This document shows positions 34,767 through 43,738 of a stretch of 64,000 nucleotides of DNA, one piece after another (the first letter of the stretch is position 1; each line of letters opens with the position of its first letter). Under the pieces are notes generated by a model. It was given only the letters and a program-made list of their open reading frames with translations, searched no databases and had not been told where the DNA came from. This DNA is from Brucella grignonensis. GTDB taxonomy: Bacteria > Pseudomonadota > Alphaproteobacteria > Rhizobiales > Rhizobiaceae. Location: positions 1 to 64,000 of the forward strand of contig NZ_NNRL01000151.1 of assembly GCF_002252505.1 (NCBI RefSeq), read 5' to 3'. The position numbers and the translations under genes were made by a program.

Positions 34767-36333
34767 GGGCTGCCATTCCTTGTTCTGAAGCATGCAATTG
34801 AGATTTTGAGGTCTTGTAAGCGAGATTGAGAACCCGCTCTTCCGAAAACTCTCCGCGTTTCAATTCCCCGGTAATCGTGTGATTGGCCATCACGAGGATA
34901 CGATCTGACAGAGCCATGAGTTCCGGCAATTCAGACGAAACAACAAGCAGCCCCTTTCCCTCAGCAGCAAAAGAACGAAGCAGCGAGTATATTTCTGCTT
35001 TGGCTCCAACATCGACACCACGCGTGGGTTCATCAAGCAAGAGAATAGAGGGCGAGCGAGCAAGCCATTTGGCCAGGACAACTTTTTGCTGATTACCGCC
35101 TGACAATGTCGCAACGCGATCACCAAGAGCTCCGAATTTCAGTTTCAGATCGGAAGCTTTTTCTTTTGCCAGTTGTAACTCCGATTGGCGATCCAGAACG
35201 CCAAACCGGGAGACGGCTTTCATATCGGCGAGGCTGATATTTGCTGCAATCGGCATTTCGAGGATCAGGCCCTCGTCTTTGCGATCCTCCGTTACGAAGG
35301 CTATTCCCGCTTCAATTGCTTCGGCTGGAGAATGGAGCTGCGTTTTCACATCTTCGATGAAGACATCGCCTGAAAGCGCTTTATCAATCCCGAAGATCGC
35401 GCGCAGCAATTCGGTACGGCCCGCGCCGATAAGCCCACCAATACCGAGAATTTCCCCCTTGTGCAGGGCGAAGCTCACGCCATCTGGATTGGGAGATTTC
35501 GCATGTCTTAGTCTATCCACGCGCAACAGCACTTCTGCCGTCGCGGCCGAAGGAACTTTTGCATGCATGGGATCGACCAGACTACGCCCAACCATACCTT
35601 GGATGAGATCATCGCTGTTGGTTTCGCTGATCGGCTTCGTAAACACAGTCTTGCCGTTGCGCATGACTGTAACTTGCTGACAATGATCAAATATTTCGTC
35701 CAGATGATGCGAAACGAAGACGATAGCCACACCACGTGCTTTCAACAGATCGAGCAGCTCGAAAAGGCGGCGTGCTTCATGTGCGGTCAATGTCGCGGTC
35801 GGTTCATCAAGGATCAGGATACGACTGTCGCTCATCAATGCCCGAGCAATTTCAACGAGCTGACGATGTGCAATACCCAGACGCTCGACCGGTGTCGCTA
35901 CATCCACTTCACCAAGGCCGATTGTATCAAGGGCAGCGCGTGCTTTTTGCTTTAAGGCTGTGCGGTCGAGGATTCCGAGAGCATTTCTTGGTAGATTTTC
36001 GAAGCAGATATTCTCCGCGACAGACATATAAGGAAGCTGACTGAATTCCTGGTGAACAACCTGAACGCCTGCCAGCTTTGCCTCGCGTGGAGAGGCTGGC
36101 TCATAGGATTGGCCATCCAGCGCCATAGTGCCGTCATCGCGCCTGATAATGCCGCTCATTATCTTGATAAGTGTCGATTTACCCGCACCATTTTCACCGA
36201 CAAGTCCGTGAATTTCACCAGGTATCAGTTCAAGATCGACACCGTCCAAGGCAATAACACCGCCGAAGCGTTTCCGAATTCCTTTGAGTGAAAGGATCGG
36301 GGCAGATTGCGCGTCAGCGCTGGTCTCGCCCAT
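34759..36333 (-). CDS. ribose-type ABC transporter ATP-binding protein
   Basis: A 524-residue CUT2-family ATPase with two ABC halves (RbsA/MglA type). First half: Walker [10 protein letters not shown], signature-like IAHRQLVEIARAL, Walker B ILILDEPTATL. Second half: the degenerate GLIGAGRTE in place of Walker A, then [16 protein letters not shown] and [14 protein letters not shown], as usual in this family. ATG 36333 has GGAG with an eight-base spacing. Middle gene of the operon. Confidence 0.92.
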   Translation of the reverse strand: MGETSADAQSAPILSLKGIRKRFGGVIALDGVDLELIPGEIHGLVGENGAGKSTLIKIMSGIIRRDDGTMALDGQSYEPASPREAKLAGVQVVHQEFSQLPYMSVAENICFENLPRNALGILDRTALKQKARAALDTIGLGEVDVATPVERLGIAHRQLVEIARALMSDSRILILDEPTATLTAHEARRLFELLDLLKARGVAIVFVSHHLDEIFDHCQQVTVMRNGKTVFTKPISETNSDDLIQGMVGRSLVDPMHAKVPSAATAEVLLRVDRLRHAKSPNPDGVSFALHKGEILGIGGLIGAGRTELLRAIFGIDKALSGDVFIEDVKTQLHSPAEAIEAGIAFVTEDRKDEGLILEMPIAANISLADMKAVSRFGVLDRQSELQLAKEKASDLKLKFGALGDRVATLSGGNQQKVVLAKWLARSPSILLLDEPTRGVDVGAKAEIYSLLRSFAAEGKGLLVVSSELPELMALSDRILVMANHTITGELKRGEFSEERVLNLAYKTSKSQLHASEQGMAAHG

Positions 36334-36393
36334 AGCTTTTCTCCGGTTGAATGGTAGTGGCTCCACGCGTATGAAGCCACCACTCGACTGAGA

Positions 36394-37329
36394 TTACTTC
36401 AGCTTATCAGCCGTGATCAGCTCCAGATCGGTTTTCACCCAACCTGTAAGCGGTGCGCCACCCGCAACCACTTCAAGTGCCTTATCGATACCCATAGCAG
36501 CCATCTGCGATCCGAACTGGTCAACCGTAGCCAGAACCTTTCCGGCTTTAATTTCTGGCTGTATCGCAGGCAAATTGTCGAAACCCACGACCTTGATATC
36601 GTTCCGCTTGGCCGCGTCGAGTGCTTTAACAACGCCAAGTGCCATCGAGTCATTTGCTGCCATTACGCCCTGGATATCAGGATGCGCGGTCAGCATATTC
36701 GTGAATACCGAATTGGCTTCCTCGGTTTCCCAGTGAGCCGTACGAGAGTCGAGTACGTCCAGACCGCCCTCTTTTGCAGCATCGTCGAAACCAAGTTTGC
36801 GCTGCACAGCATTATCGGCGCCGGGATTTCCCTCAAGCATCACAACCTTGCCGCCTTTGCCGATCGCCTTGGCAAGTTCGCCACCGGACATTTTTGCACC
36901 AGCACGATTATCCGGGCCGACAAACGCCAGCTCAAGCCCCGCGTCTTTCTTGGCCTGTGCATCGAGCTCCACGTCGATGTTCACAACCACAATACCCGCA
37001 TCAACCGCGCGTTTGAGCGGCGGAACCAAAGCGCGTGAATCTGCCGGAGCGATGACGATGGCATTCACACCCTGTGTGATGAAATTTTCGACAGCATTGA
37101 TTTGGGTTTCAATGTCCGTTTCGGACTGCATACCCACAGCCTTCAGCTCGTAGGTGCCTTTTTCCTTATTGTGGGCCTGTGCACCTTCGAGCATGTTCTT
37201 GAAAAACTCGTTGGCGAGTGATTTCATCACAAGACCGACGACAGGTTTATCGGCAGCATAACTGGCTACCGGAGCTACGATCAATCCACTCACCACAGTC
37301 GCTGCGGCAACAAAAGCTTTAAAGCGCAT
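36394..37329 (-). CDS. ribose-type periplasmic sugar-binding protein
   Basis: A 311-residue secreted protein. ATG 37329 follows GGGAGGAAAG and begins a signal peptide (MRFKAFVAAATVVSGLIVAP) with cleavage after SYAA. The mature protein has the Peripla_BP_4 fold of CUT2 binding proteins: VGLVMKSLANEFFKNMLEGA, IVIAPADSRALVPPLKRA and VMAANDSMALGVVKAL. First gene of the leftward importer operon and divergent from a periplasmic nucleoside hydrolase. The ligand is probably ribose or a nucleoside released near it. Confidence 0.92.
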   Translation of the reverse strand: MRFKAFVAAATVVSGLIVAPVASYAADKPVVGLVMKSLANEFFKNMLEGAQAHNKEKGTYELKAVGMQSETDIETQINAVENFITQGVNAIVIAPADSRALVPPLKRAVDAGIVVVNIDVELDAQAKKDAGLELAFVGPDNRAGAKMSGGELAKAIGKGGKVVMLEGNPGADNAVQRKLGFDDAAKEGGLDVLDSRTAHWETEEANSVFTNMLTAHPDIQGVMAANDSMALGVVKALDAAKRNDIKVVGFDNLPAIQPEIKAGKVLATVDQFGSQMAAMGIDKALEVVAGGAPLTGWVKTDLELITADKLK

Positions 37330-37511
37330 TCTTTCCTCCCCGTCCGTCGCTTTTCGTCTTGGACAAGACCTGCGACGATGTTGACGATTGGCCCAATAAT
37401 TGTCTCGCGAGCAGCCTGCCCGGGAAACATCTCTCCTACCCAATGGTCGACATGTTTGTAACATGACGTCCATACGCTCAATCAAAAACAGAATAGAATT
37501 TTCGAGTCAAT

Positions 37512-37525
37512 ATGAAACGGTTCAT
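37512..37525. promoter_or_regulatory. LacI-type operator, transporter side
   Basis: ATGAAACGGTTCAT, an imperfect dyad with the central CG typical of LacI-family operators. It lies 183 bases upstream of the binding-protein start. It is the exact reverse complement of the site at 37659-37672. Confidence 0.7.
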
Positions 37526-37658
37526 TGATAACAATCGTGATTTCGTCGCACCACCTCCCAATTTTGTTGACTTCACTGAGGCAATGGTCAGTTTTCCCTG
37601 CCACATCACGGCACCTGAACTGCTGGACAAGACAATTATCAGTTGTTACGTTTTGCAG

Positions 37659-37672
37659 ATGAACCGTTTCAT
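37659..37672. promoter_or_regulatory. LacI-type operator, nucleoside hydrolase side
   Basis: ATGAACCGTTTCAT, the reverse complement of the site at 37512-37525, 134 bp away. It lies 66 bases upstream of the nucleoside hydrolase start. The pair could permit DNA looping by the LacI protein encoded downstream. Confidence 0.7.
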
Positions 37673-37737
37673 TTTTAGAATGTAACATTATTCCGAAAGG
37701 GACGGCTCGGTCTTTGGGAGAAGAGGAGGAGTTTTCA

Positions 37738-38829
37738 ATGAAACGATTACTAGCCGCCATTTGTATCGCAGCGAGCACTTTACTCATGCTACCGGCACAG
37801 GCCGCCACTGAAAAAATGATCATTGATACCGATTTCAGCACAATTGGTGACGATGGTCAGGTCCTGATCATGGCTGCACAGCTCTACAAGCAAGGCACCA
37901 TCGATCTTCTGGGCGTCACTGTTGTCACCGGAAATAACTGGCTGAAGCAGGAAGTGGCCGATGCGCTTCGCGCTGTGGAACGCCTGGGTATCGAGGATAA
38001 AGTTGGTGTCTATGCGGGAGCCAACCTACCATTGGTACATGATCCCCGCAGCTTTGAAAGCGAGCGAGCACTGTTCGGTTTTGGCGAAAGCTACAAGACA
38101 GCTTTTCATCGTCCTGAACCAGCCGAAAAAGACTTGATCGCTCCGCCAGATGGCTTTGCAAAAAAGGCAAAACTCGAAAAAGAAGACGCAGTCGATTTTA
38201 TAGTCAATACGATCAAAGCCAACCCGAATGAAGTAACGCTTCTGGTTATTGGTCCTGCCACGAATATCGCTCTGGCCATTCGCAAGAACCCGGAGATTGT
38301 GCCGCTTATCAAGCGCATCGTGTATATGGCGGGCGCTGTCGATGTGAAAGGCAACACGACACCAGCGGCCGAAATGAATGTCTGGGTTGATCCGGAAGCC
38401 ACACGTATCGTTATGCGCGCACCAATCGAACAGGCTATGATTCCGCTGGATGTCACAGACATTACACAGCTTGATAAAGAGACATTTGATCGGGTAACCG
38501 CAGGTGACGGCCCAGTTCAGAAGCTTTTTGCAGATAGCTGGATGGCGGAGACCTTTGCAAAGGATCCGAAAGCCGGCGCAAGCGTCTTTGATACACTCGC
38601 TCTCGCCTATGCAATCGACCCGAGCTACGCAACGAAAGTGGACGATCTTTATATGGACGTCGATATCGCTTTTGGCCCGGGTTATGGGCGTACTCTTGGC
38701 TATTGGCAGGAACAGCCGACGCCGCTATTGCAAAAGATGAAAGTAGTCAAAGAGTTCGATAAAAAACGCTTCTTTGATCTCTATGTGGATTTGATGCAGC
38801 GTCCAGTACCAATCAAGTTCGACAAATAG
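37738..38829 (+). CDS. periplasmic nucleoside hydrolase
   Basis: A 363-residue member of the inosine-uridine nucleoside hydrolase family, which splits nucleosides into base and ribose. ATG 37738 has GAGGAGG upstream and starts a signal peptide (MKRLLAAICIAASTLLMLPA, cleavage after QAA), so the enzyme is periplasmic. The calcium site motif is DTDFSTIGDD (residues about 28-37), a longer-spaced variant of DTDPGIDD. VIGPATNIALAI and the later NVWVDPEAT and VFDTLALAYAI regions fit the family. It is divergent from the ribose-type importer and followed by the LacI gene. Together they suggest uptake of ribose released from extracellular nucleosides. Confidence 0.88.
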   Translation: MKRLLAAICIAASTLLMLPAQAATEKMIIDTDFSTIGDDGQVLIMAAQLYKQGTIDLLGVTVVTGNNWLKQEVADALRAVERLGIEDKVGVYAGANLPLVHDPRSFESERALFGFGESYKTAFHRPEPAEKDLIAPPDGFAKKAKLEKEDAVDFIVNTIKANPNEVTLLVIGPATNIALAIRKNPEIVPLIKRIVYMAGAVDVKGNTTPAAEMNVWVDPEATRIVMRAPIEQAMIPLDVTDITQLDKETFDRVTAGDGPVQKLFADSWMAETFAKDPKAGASVFDTLALAYAIDPSYATKVDDLYMDVDIAFGPGYGRTLGYWQEQPTPLLQKMKVVKEFDKKRFFDLYVDLMQRPVPIKFDK

Positions 38830-38833
38830 AACT

Positions 38834-38937
38834 TAGAGCGGCTCCAGTTAAGACTTAATCATTGGAACCGCTCTATCGACTTTTTTACGCATTATCCAAC
38901 GCAAAACCGCTTCGCACTTTTGCTGGAAATGCTTTAA
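38834..38937. repeat. dispersed AGAGC palindromic repeat
   Basis: A short dyad TAGAGCGGCTCCAGTTAAG...CTTAATCATTGGAACCGCTCTA (38834-38875) is followed by the right module ATTATCCAACGCAAAACCGC...GGAAATGCTTTA. It starts five bases after the nucleoside hydrolase stop. Confidence 0.85.
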
Positions 38938-38995
38938 TTCCTTGCCTCTCTCGATTTATGGGGAGGCAAGAAAGCAATTTGCAGGACAGGCATTC

Positions 38996-39985
38996 ATGGC
39001 GACGATAAAGGATGTTGCGAAACGGGCTGGCGTATCGGTTGGCACGGTTTCGCGCGTGTTGAGCAACAATCCTTCCGTCACACCTAAAATGCGTGAAGCG
39101 GTCGACAAGGCAGTCTCTGCGCTTGGATACCGGCCGAACAATCTTGCGCGCGGATTGCGGCGACACCGCACCAATATGATCGCGCTTGTCTTGCCCGATA
39201 TAACCAATCCGTATTTCTCTGAGCTGGCTCAGCGCATTGAGGCTGCGGCCTATAGCTATGGGCATCTTGTCGTTTTGGCAGATACACATGGCGACCCGGC
39301 GCGGGAAGAACAACAGATACTCGGGCTGCGAGCGCATCTGCCCGCTGGTTTTCTGATTATTCCCGTCAATGCCCACTCTCCGAGTTCATTGACTGGTTCA
39401 ATACGAACAATTGCTCTTGATCGTCCCTATGGCAATCACCCGCTCGTTACGGTCGATCATTATGCAGGTGGAGAGCTGGCAGCACGTCACCTGCTCGGAC
39501 TGGGACACCGAAAGATTAGTTATATTTCGGGTCCATCCAATCTCACGATCTCTGCTGAACGGCGGAAGGGATTTCTGGATTATTGCCAACGTGCCATCCA
39601 ATCTGGAGAGGCAGTGATGCCTATGCCCGAATTGCTGGAAGCTGGCTTTGACTATAATTCAGGCGAGGCATTGGCTGCGCAACTCTTTATGCGCAAACGT
39701 GATGAGCTACCGACAGCTATCGCAGCCTCCAGTGATCAGCAGGCAATTGGTATCATGCGTGGGGCGTCTGATTACGGCATCTCCATTCCCCGCGATGTTT
39801 CCATCATTGGCTTCGACGATATTCCGCTGGCTCGCCTTACCACACCACGCCTTTCGACAATTGTGCAGCCTGTTAAAGCAATAGCTGAGAATGCCGTCGC
39901 CGCACTTCTGGGAACAGATGCACCGCAACGCTCAATTTTGCTTACACCCACAATCAAGTTGCGCGAAACCACGATCAAACTCTAG
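38996..39985 (+). CDS. LacI-family transcriptional regulator
   Basis: A 329-residue repressor. The N-terminal HTH and hinge are clear (ATIKDVAKRAGVSVGTVSRVL, then RGLRR). The periplasmic-binding-like core follows (MIALVLPDITNPYFSELAQRI; VSIIGFDDIPLARL). ATG 38996 is preferred over longer frames because the HTH begins immediately. It probably binds the two operators at 37512 and 37659 and represses the importer and nucleoside hydrolase until ribose or a related ligand is present. Its TAG stop is part of a dispersed repeat. Confidence 0.9.
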   Translation: MATIKDVAKRAGVSVGTVSRVLSNNPSVTPKMREAVDKAVSALGYRPNNLARGLRRHRTNMIALVLPDITNPYFSELAQRIEAAAYSYGHLVVLADTHGDPAREEQQILGLRAHLPAGFLIIPVNAHSPSSLTGSIRTIALDRPYGNHPLVTVDHYAGGELAARHLLGLGHRKISYISGPSNLTISAERRKGFLDYCQRAIQSGEAVMPMPELLEAGFDYNSGEALAAQLFMRKRDELPTAIAASSDQQAIGIMRGASDYGISIPRDVSIIGFDDIPLARLTTPRLSTIVQPVKAIAENAVAALLGTDAPQRSILLTPTIKLRETTIKL

Positions 39986-40087
39986 AGCATTTCCAGCAAA
40001 AGTGCGAAGCGGTTTTGCGTCGGATAATGCGAAAAAACAAAGAGATAGAGCATTTCCAATGATTCAAGAAAAACGGGAAATGCTCTA
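39983..40087. repeat. dispersed AGAGC repeat overlapping a stop codon
   Basis: Nearly identical to the copy at 23476-23581: TAGAGCATTTCCAGCAAAAG at the left, CGGATAATGCG inside, and GGAAATGCTCTAG at the right. The first TAG is the stop codon of the LacI gene. Confidence 0.85.
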
Positions 40088-40105
40088 GAGTCCGGGGGGA
40101 ACGCT

Positions 40106-40516
40106 TTAGTTATGGGACTCTCTCTTTATGATACGAACTCCGCCTGAGTTTGAGGAAGTGTCGTCTGGTTGGTCGTTCCTCGGCACAACGATAAGCCGTT
40201 TATCGGAACGATTGTCAGGTCTGGAATAATCAGTGCGCTGCTCCGGTCTTGAGCGGGTTCTCTCGCGGTCCGGCCTGTCGCGGTACTGTCTGTCGCGGTA
40301 TGATCTATCACGGTAGTAACGATCATCTCGATAATACCTTGAGTTATACCTCGGTCCGCTGCGGTAAATAATGTCTGGTCCAGAATAGAAATCACCATAT
40401 GCAGGACCATAGTTGCGATAACCATCGTAGGAATACGACTCGCTCACGCATCCAGACAGAGAAAATGACAGCAAGGCGATCACGCCCATAGACGTAAATG
40501 CTTTGAAATTGATCAT
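40106..40516 (-). CDS. Tyr/Arg/Asp-rich lipoprotein
   Basis: A 136-residue small lipoprotein. The signal peptide ends in a lipobox LSFSLSGC with Cys23. The mature part is dominated by short YRDR/YRD repeats (about residues 55-85) and a Arg/Asp/Pro-rich stretch, then a polar tail with RLIVVPRND. Low-complexity regions of this type are common in surface or RcnB-like periplasmic proteins of Hyphomicrobiales; no defined domain is recognised. It is monocistronic. Function unknown. Confidence 0.7.
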   Translation of the reverse strand: MINFKAFTSMGVIALLSFSLSGCVSESYSYDGYRNYGPAYGDFYSGPDIIYRSGPRYNSRYYRDDRYYRDRSYRDRQYRDRPDRERTRSRPEQRTDYSRPDNRSDKRLIVVPRNDQPDDTSSNSGGVRIIKRESHN

Positions 40517-40712
40517 GATCTTTCTGCCTTCTTTGCTGAATGTTATCTAGTTACAATCCTCTTTCTGATGAAGGAGGGCAAGTCACGAAATTCTATCCGT
40601 ATGTTACTGTCCGAGATATAAGGCAGCTTGATCAAGCTTTCAGTCTCTGTGATCGCACCTGCTGAGAACATCGGCAATCCCCCGACAATGGTAAGCGTAG
40701 TGTGGATTTCAC

Positions 40713-40754
40713 AAAAGAAAGGCGCCCTTTATCGGAAGAGCCCGCCTTTCTTTT
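40713..40754. terminator. bidirectional rho-independent terminator
   Basis: Perfect 12-bp stem AAAAGAAAGGCG (40713-40724) and CGCCTTTCTTTT (40743-40754) with an 18-base loop and T tracts either way. It follows the DUF2171 gene. Confidence 0.8.
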
Positions 40755-40771
40755 GCGCAAAACCCGAACCG

Positions 40772-41029
40772 TCAGAGGTCAACCGGCTTTCCGGAGTCTT
40801 CTTCTTCAAGAGTCACCGCCACATCGGCATTGGCTGATAGCCTGACCTTATCGTCACTCTCTATGTCAGCCACGAAGCCAAGTTCGATGTAATGATGATG
40901 ATTTCGATGGGCTTCCGAATTATCCTTTTTCTTCAGCTTGATGCGATTCCCCTCAAGACGATCAACCGTTCCAACATGAACGCCATCTGCTCCGATTACT
41001 TCCATATTCTCGTGGATTCTGTGCTGCAT
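40772..41029 (-). CDS. DUF2171 domain protein
   Basis: An 85-residue cytosolic protein that is almost entirely a DUF2171 domain, a PRC-barrel-like small beta fold: NMEVIGADGVHVGTVDRLEG, then RIKLKKKD and HHHYIELGFVADIESDDKVRLS. ATG 41029 is chosen because AGGAGG lies eight bases upstream; ATG 41035 would be only two bases from it. Function of the domain is unknown; it is often seen as a small stress-related protein in alphaproteobacteria. Confidence 0.85.
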   Translation of the reverse strand: MQHRIHENMEVIGADGVHVGTVDRLEGNRIKLKKKDNSEAHRNHHHYIELGFVADIESDDKVRLSANADVAVTLEEEDSGKPVDL

Positions 41030-41136
41030 TGTCATTTCCTCCTTGGAACCGATCCGGTGCAGGGAGTCAGATAGCGCGTAGATGTGCAGAGACTATCCCC
41101 GGATCGAATTAAAGATTGCGCGTTAAAATAAATATT

Positions 41137-41177
41137 TAGAGCGCCGATCTGATCCAATCAGATCGAAACGCACTCTA
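41137..41177. repeat. dispersed AGAGC repeat, short form
   Basis: Dyad TAGAGCGCCGATCTGATC (41137-41154) and CAGATCGAAACGCACTCTA, preceded by the linker GCGCGTTAAAATAAATATT shared with the copy at 33631-33738. Confidence 0.75.
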
Positions 41178-41472
41178 AGACCACAACGCGACGAGGTTGC
41201 AAAAGCTCCGGCGATTTCCTAGACCTAGGGCTGAACCATACCATCGTGGTGAGCAATTCAGTCTGGGGACATGACGACTCATTTTCGAAATACGCTGCTT
41301 TCACTCGTTATCTCGAATAACCAGTCGGCCTTTCCTCTAATGATGGACGCCAAGTCGGACGATGCCATTGGGTTGCTGCGCGCTTAGCCCCGCAGCGACC
41401 CTCAAATTCCAGTCACACTGAATACGAAAAGTCCTGCCGGGCAACCGGTAGTGCCAACGTTTGGGATTTATT
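41178..41472. other. intergenic region
   Basis: About 295 bases with no gene or motif that I can support. Confidence 0.5.
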
Positions 41473-42207
41473 ATGGCTATCTGGACTGAATTGGCGCGCG
41501 CAAGCAACGATGCTGGCGATGAAATCCTCCTGCGCCAAAGAGACGATATTTTCGAGATCCGATATAATGGTCTGGAACTCATGTCGAATATCAACTTCCA
41601 ATCTGAGACCGTTCTGGCGGAACGATCATTGAGACTGCTCAGCCGTGCCCCGAAGAGAGTCCTGATTGGCGGACTCGGTATGGGCTTCACGCTCCGGGCT
41701 GCTCTGGATTACCTCCCGATTGATACCGAGGTTACGGTCTGTGAGCTCGTGCCTGAAATAGTGGAATGGAATCGCTCTCGTATTGGCCACTTGACTGGTT
41801 TCCCACTTCATGACCGCCGCGTGAAAATTCGGATCGGCGATGTAATGGATACCCTCAGTCAGAACCAGGCGACATATGATCTGATTTTGATGGATACCGA
41901 TAATGGTCCTGATTGTCTGATCCGAAGCACGAATGATGCAATTTATGCGGATCACGGTCTGACTGTGGTAGAAAACGCACTCACATTTAATGGTATAGCG
42001 AGTTTCTGGTCTGCAACTGCATCACCCGAATTTGAAAAGACACTTGATACCCTGGGATGGGAGTGGAGCCGTCAGGATATCTGCCTGATTGGCGGAAGAG
42101 CCGATGCCTTCCATTACATCTACTTCGTCAATCAGACCCAGACCTCCAAAAAACTCGGCTCACTAATCAAAGCAGCAGGAGAGCTCAATCAGTTGGCCAG
42201 TGTTTAA
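41473..42207 (+). CDS. spermidine synthase-like SAM-binding protein
   Basis: A 244-residue protein with a Rossmann-like SAM fold resembling spermidine synthase: RVLIGGLGMGFTLRAALD (glycine-rich motif I), VTVCELVPEIVEWNR (acidic end of beta-2), a RIGDVMDTL region, and YDLILMDTDNGPD in place of the usual DSSDP(I/V)GP. The deviation at the last site suggests a methyltransferase or another transferase rather than a typical aminopropyltransferase. ATG 41473 has GGGA with six-base spacing. It stands alone ahead of a possible hairpin. Confidence 0.75.
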   Translation: MAIWTELARASNDAGDEILLRQRDDIFEIRYNGLELMSNINFQSETVLAERSLRLLSRAPKRVLIGGLGMGFTLRAALDYLPIDTEVTVCELVPEIVEWNRSRIGHLTGFPLHDRRVKIRIGDVMDTLSQNQATYDLILMDTDNGPDCLIRSTNDAIYADHGLTVVENALTFNGIASFWSATASPEFEKTLDTLGWEWSRQDICLIGGRADAFHYIYFVNQTQTSKKLGSLIKAAGELNQLASV

Positions 42208-42219
42208 CCAATTCAATCC

Positions 42220-42245
42220 GGGAGACGGTCTCAAGATCGCCTCCC
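42220..42245 (+). terminator. possible hairpin terminator
   Basis: GGGAGACGGTC (42220-42230) pairs imperfectly with GATCGCCTCCC (42235-42245). There is no T run, so this may be only an mRNA hairpin. Confidence 0.3.
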
Positions 42246-42371
42246 AAGTTCACTTCTCCAAAGAAAATATCGTGCGATCGCCACGGTCGCATTCTCCCAT
42301 GCTCATAGATACTGGCGATCTGCATGGAATGCGGATAAACGCACCTTGATAATTATGAGTATGAGGGGTCT

Positions 42372-43664
42372 ATGTCTTACTTCCCGAAATGGCGTCTTAC
42401 CAATAACAGCACAGTGCTGCCCGATGAGAGGCTTCCAGCGGCAGCGGCTGTGCCGATGGGTATCCAGCATCTCCTGGCAATGTCCGGCTCGACAATCGTC
42501 GCTCCCTTGCTTATGGGGTTTGATCCGAATGTTGCGGTGTTCTTCTCAGGCATCGGCACATTGTTGTTCTTCCTGATGACCGGCGGTCGCGTACCGAGCT
42601 ATCTCGGCTCGTCTTTCGCTTTCATTGCCGTCGTCATTGCCGTCACCGGCTATTCCGGAAGCGGTCCCAATCCCAATATCGGTCTGGCACTTGGCGGCAT
42701 CATTGCTTGTGGCGCACTTTATGCTGCCATCGGTCTAGTGGTGATGACGATCGGCACAGGCTGGGTTGAGAAACTCATGCCACCTGCCGTCACCGGTGCA
42801 ATCGGCGTTGCCATCGGCCTGAACCTTGCCCCTGTGGCAGTTGGTCAGCTCAAGGGCACGGGCGCGCATATGACCATCGCAATGCTGACGGTCCTCTGCA
42901 TGGCGATGATTTCGGCCTATGGTCCGCTCGCTACCAAACGCATTGCGGTGCTGCTGGCACTTCTGTTTGGTTATTGCCTTGTGCTGATTTTCGGCAATGG
43001 CCTCGGCATGGTCCCTGGCATCGATTTTGCAGCGGTCGGTGCCGCTCCCTGGTTTGGTTTGCCCGCTTTTGCAAAACCCGTTTTCACCTGGCCCGCTATC
43101 ACACTGATTGCCCCTGTTGCGATTGTTCTCGTTGCTGAAAACCTCGGGCATATCAAAGCGCTTGGCTCGATTACAGGTCAGAATATGGACCGCTATATCG
43201 GTCGTGGCTTTCTGGGCGATGGTCTTGCAACCATGATTTCCGGTTCTGGCGGCGGCACCGGCGTTACCACTTATGCAGAAAATATCGGTGTCATGGCCAT
43301 GACCAAGGTCTATTCGACCCTGATCTTCGTGATAGCTGCCATAGTCGCCATTGCGCTCGGCATGTCACCGAAGTTTGGAGCAATCTTGCAGACCATCCCG
43401 GCACCCGTTCTTGCAGGTCTTGCTGTATCGGTCTTCGGGCTTATTGCTTCAGCAATGGCGCGTATATGGGTGGTGAATAAAGTCAATTTCGCCGATCCGC
43501 GCAATCTCTTTACAGTGGGCGTAGCACTGATTTTTGGTGCTGGTGATTTTACTGTCAATATCGGTAATTTTGCGTTGGGCGGCATTGGCACATCCACCTT
43601 TGCAGCTCTGATAATCTATCAGCTGCTCAGCATCGGCCGTCCAAGCGGCGACGAAAAAAGCTAA
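42372..43664 (+). CDS. NCS2-family uracil/xanthine permease
   Basis: A 430-residue nucleobase:proton symporter with 12-14 helices. Family motifs are GIQHLLAMSGSTIVAPLLMG in the first helix, VLVAENLGH (with the substrate-binding Glu), and GGGTGVTTYAENIGVMAMTK, the NCS2 signature most like UraA/RutG uracil permeases. AGGGG lies a few bases upstream of the start. It is monocistronic, convergent with the xyl transport operon. Uracil is the most likely substrate; xanthine cannot be excluded. Confidence 0.88.
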   Translation: MSYFPKWRLTNNSTVLPDERLPAAAAVPMGIQHLLAMSGSTIVAPLLMGFDPNVAVFFSGIGTLLFFLMTGGRVPSYLGSSFAFIAVVIAVTGYSGSGPNPNIGLALGGIIACGALYAAIGLVVMTIGTGWVEKLMPPAVTGAIGVAIGLNLAPVAVGQLKGTGAHMTIAMLTVLCMAMISAYGPLATKRIAVLLALLFGYCLVLIFGNGLGMVPGIDFAAVGAAPWFGLPAFAKPVFTWPAITLIAPVAIVLVAENLGHIKALGSITGQNMDRYIGRGFLGDGLATMISGSGGGTGVTTYAENIGVMAMTKVYSTLIFVIAAIVAIALGMSPKFGAILQTIPAPVLAGLAVSVFGLIASAMARIWVVNKVNFADPRNLFTVGVALIFGAGDFTVNIGNFALGGIGTSTFAALIIYQLLSIGRPSGDEKS

Positions 43665-43673
43665 GTAAAAATA

Positions 43674-43708
43674 GTGTCGCGCGGAACCTTTAAAGCTCTG
43701 CGCGACAC
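43674..43708. terminator. terminator between uracil permease and xylH
   Basis: Stem GTGTCGCGC (43674-43682) and GCGCGACAC (43700-43708). On the minus strand it is followed by TATTTTTA, so it best terminates the xylFGH operon, which ends 31 bases away. Confidence 0.75.
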
Positions 43709-43738
43709 TCCCCCGCCCATATCAAGCACCCGTTTTTA

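Larger units (their letters stand above)
37330..37737. promoter_or_regulatory. divergent promoter region of transporter and nucleoside hydrolase
   Basis: This 408-bp region contains the two operators listed next, one near each divergent gene. I see no other gene or convincing promoter hexamer pair. Confidence 0.6.

Noticed and set aside
40240..40370. Tandem short repeats considered as a CRISPR array
   Set aside because: They are in-frame codons for Tyr-Arg-Asp repeats of a lipoprotein, with no spacers and no cas genes.
42246..42371. Possible riboswitch ahead of the nucleobase permease
   Set aside because: I could not find the conserved core of a purine or preQ1 riboswitch.
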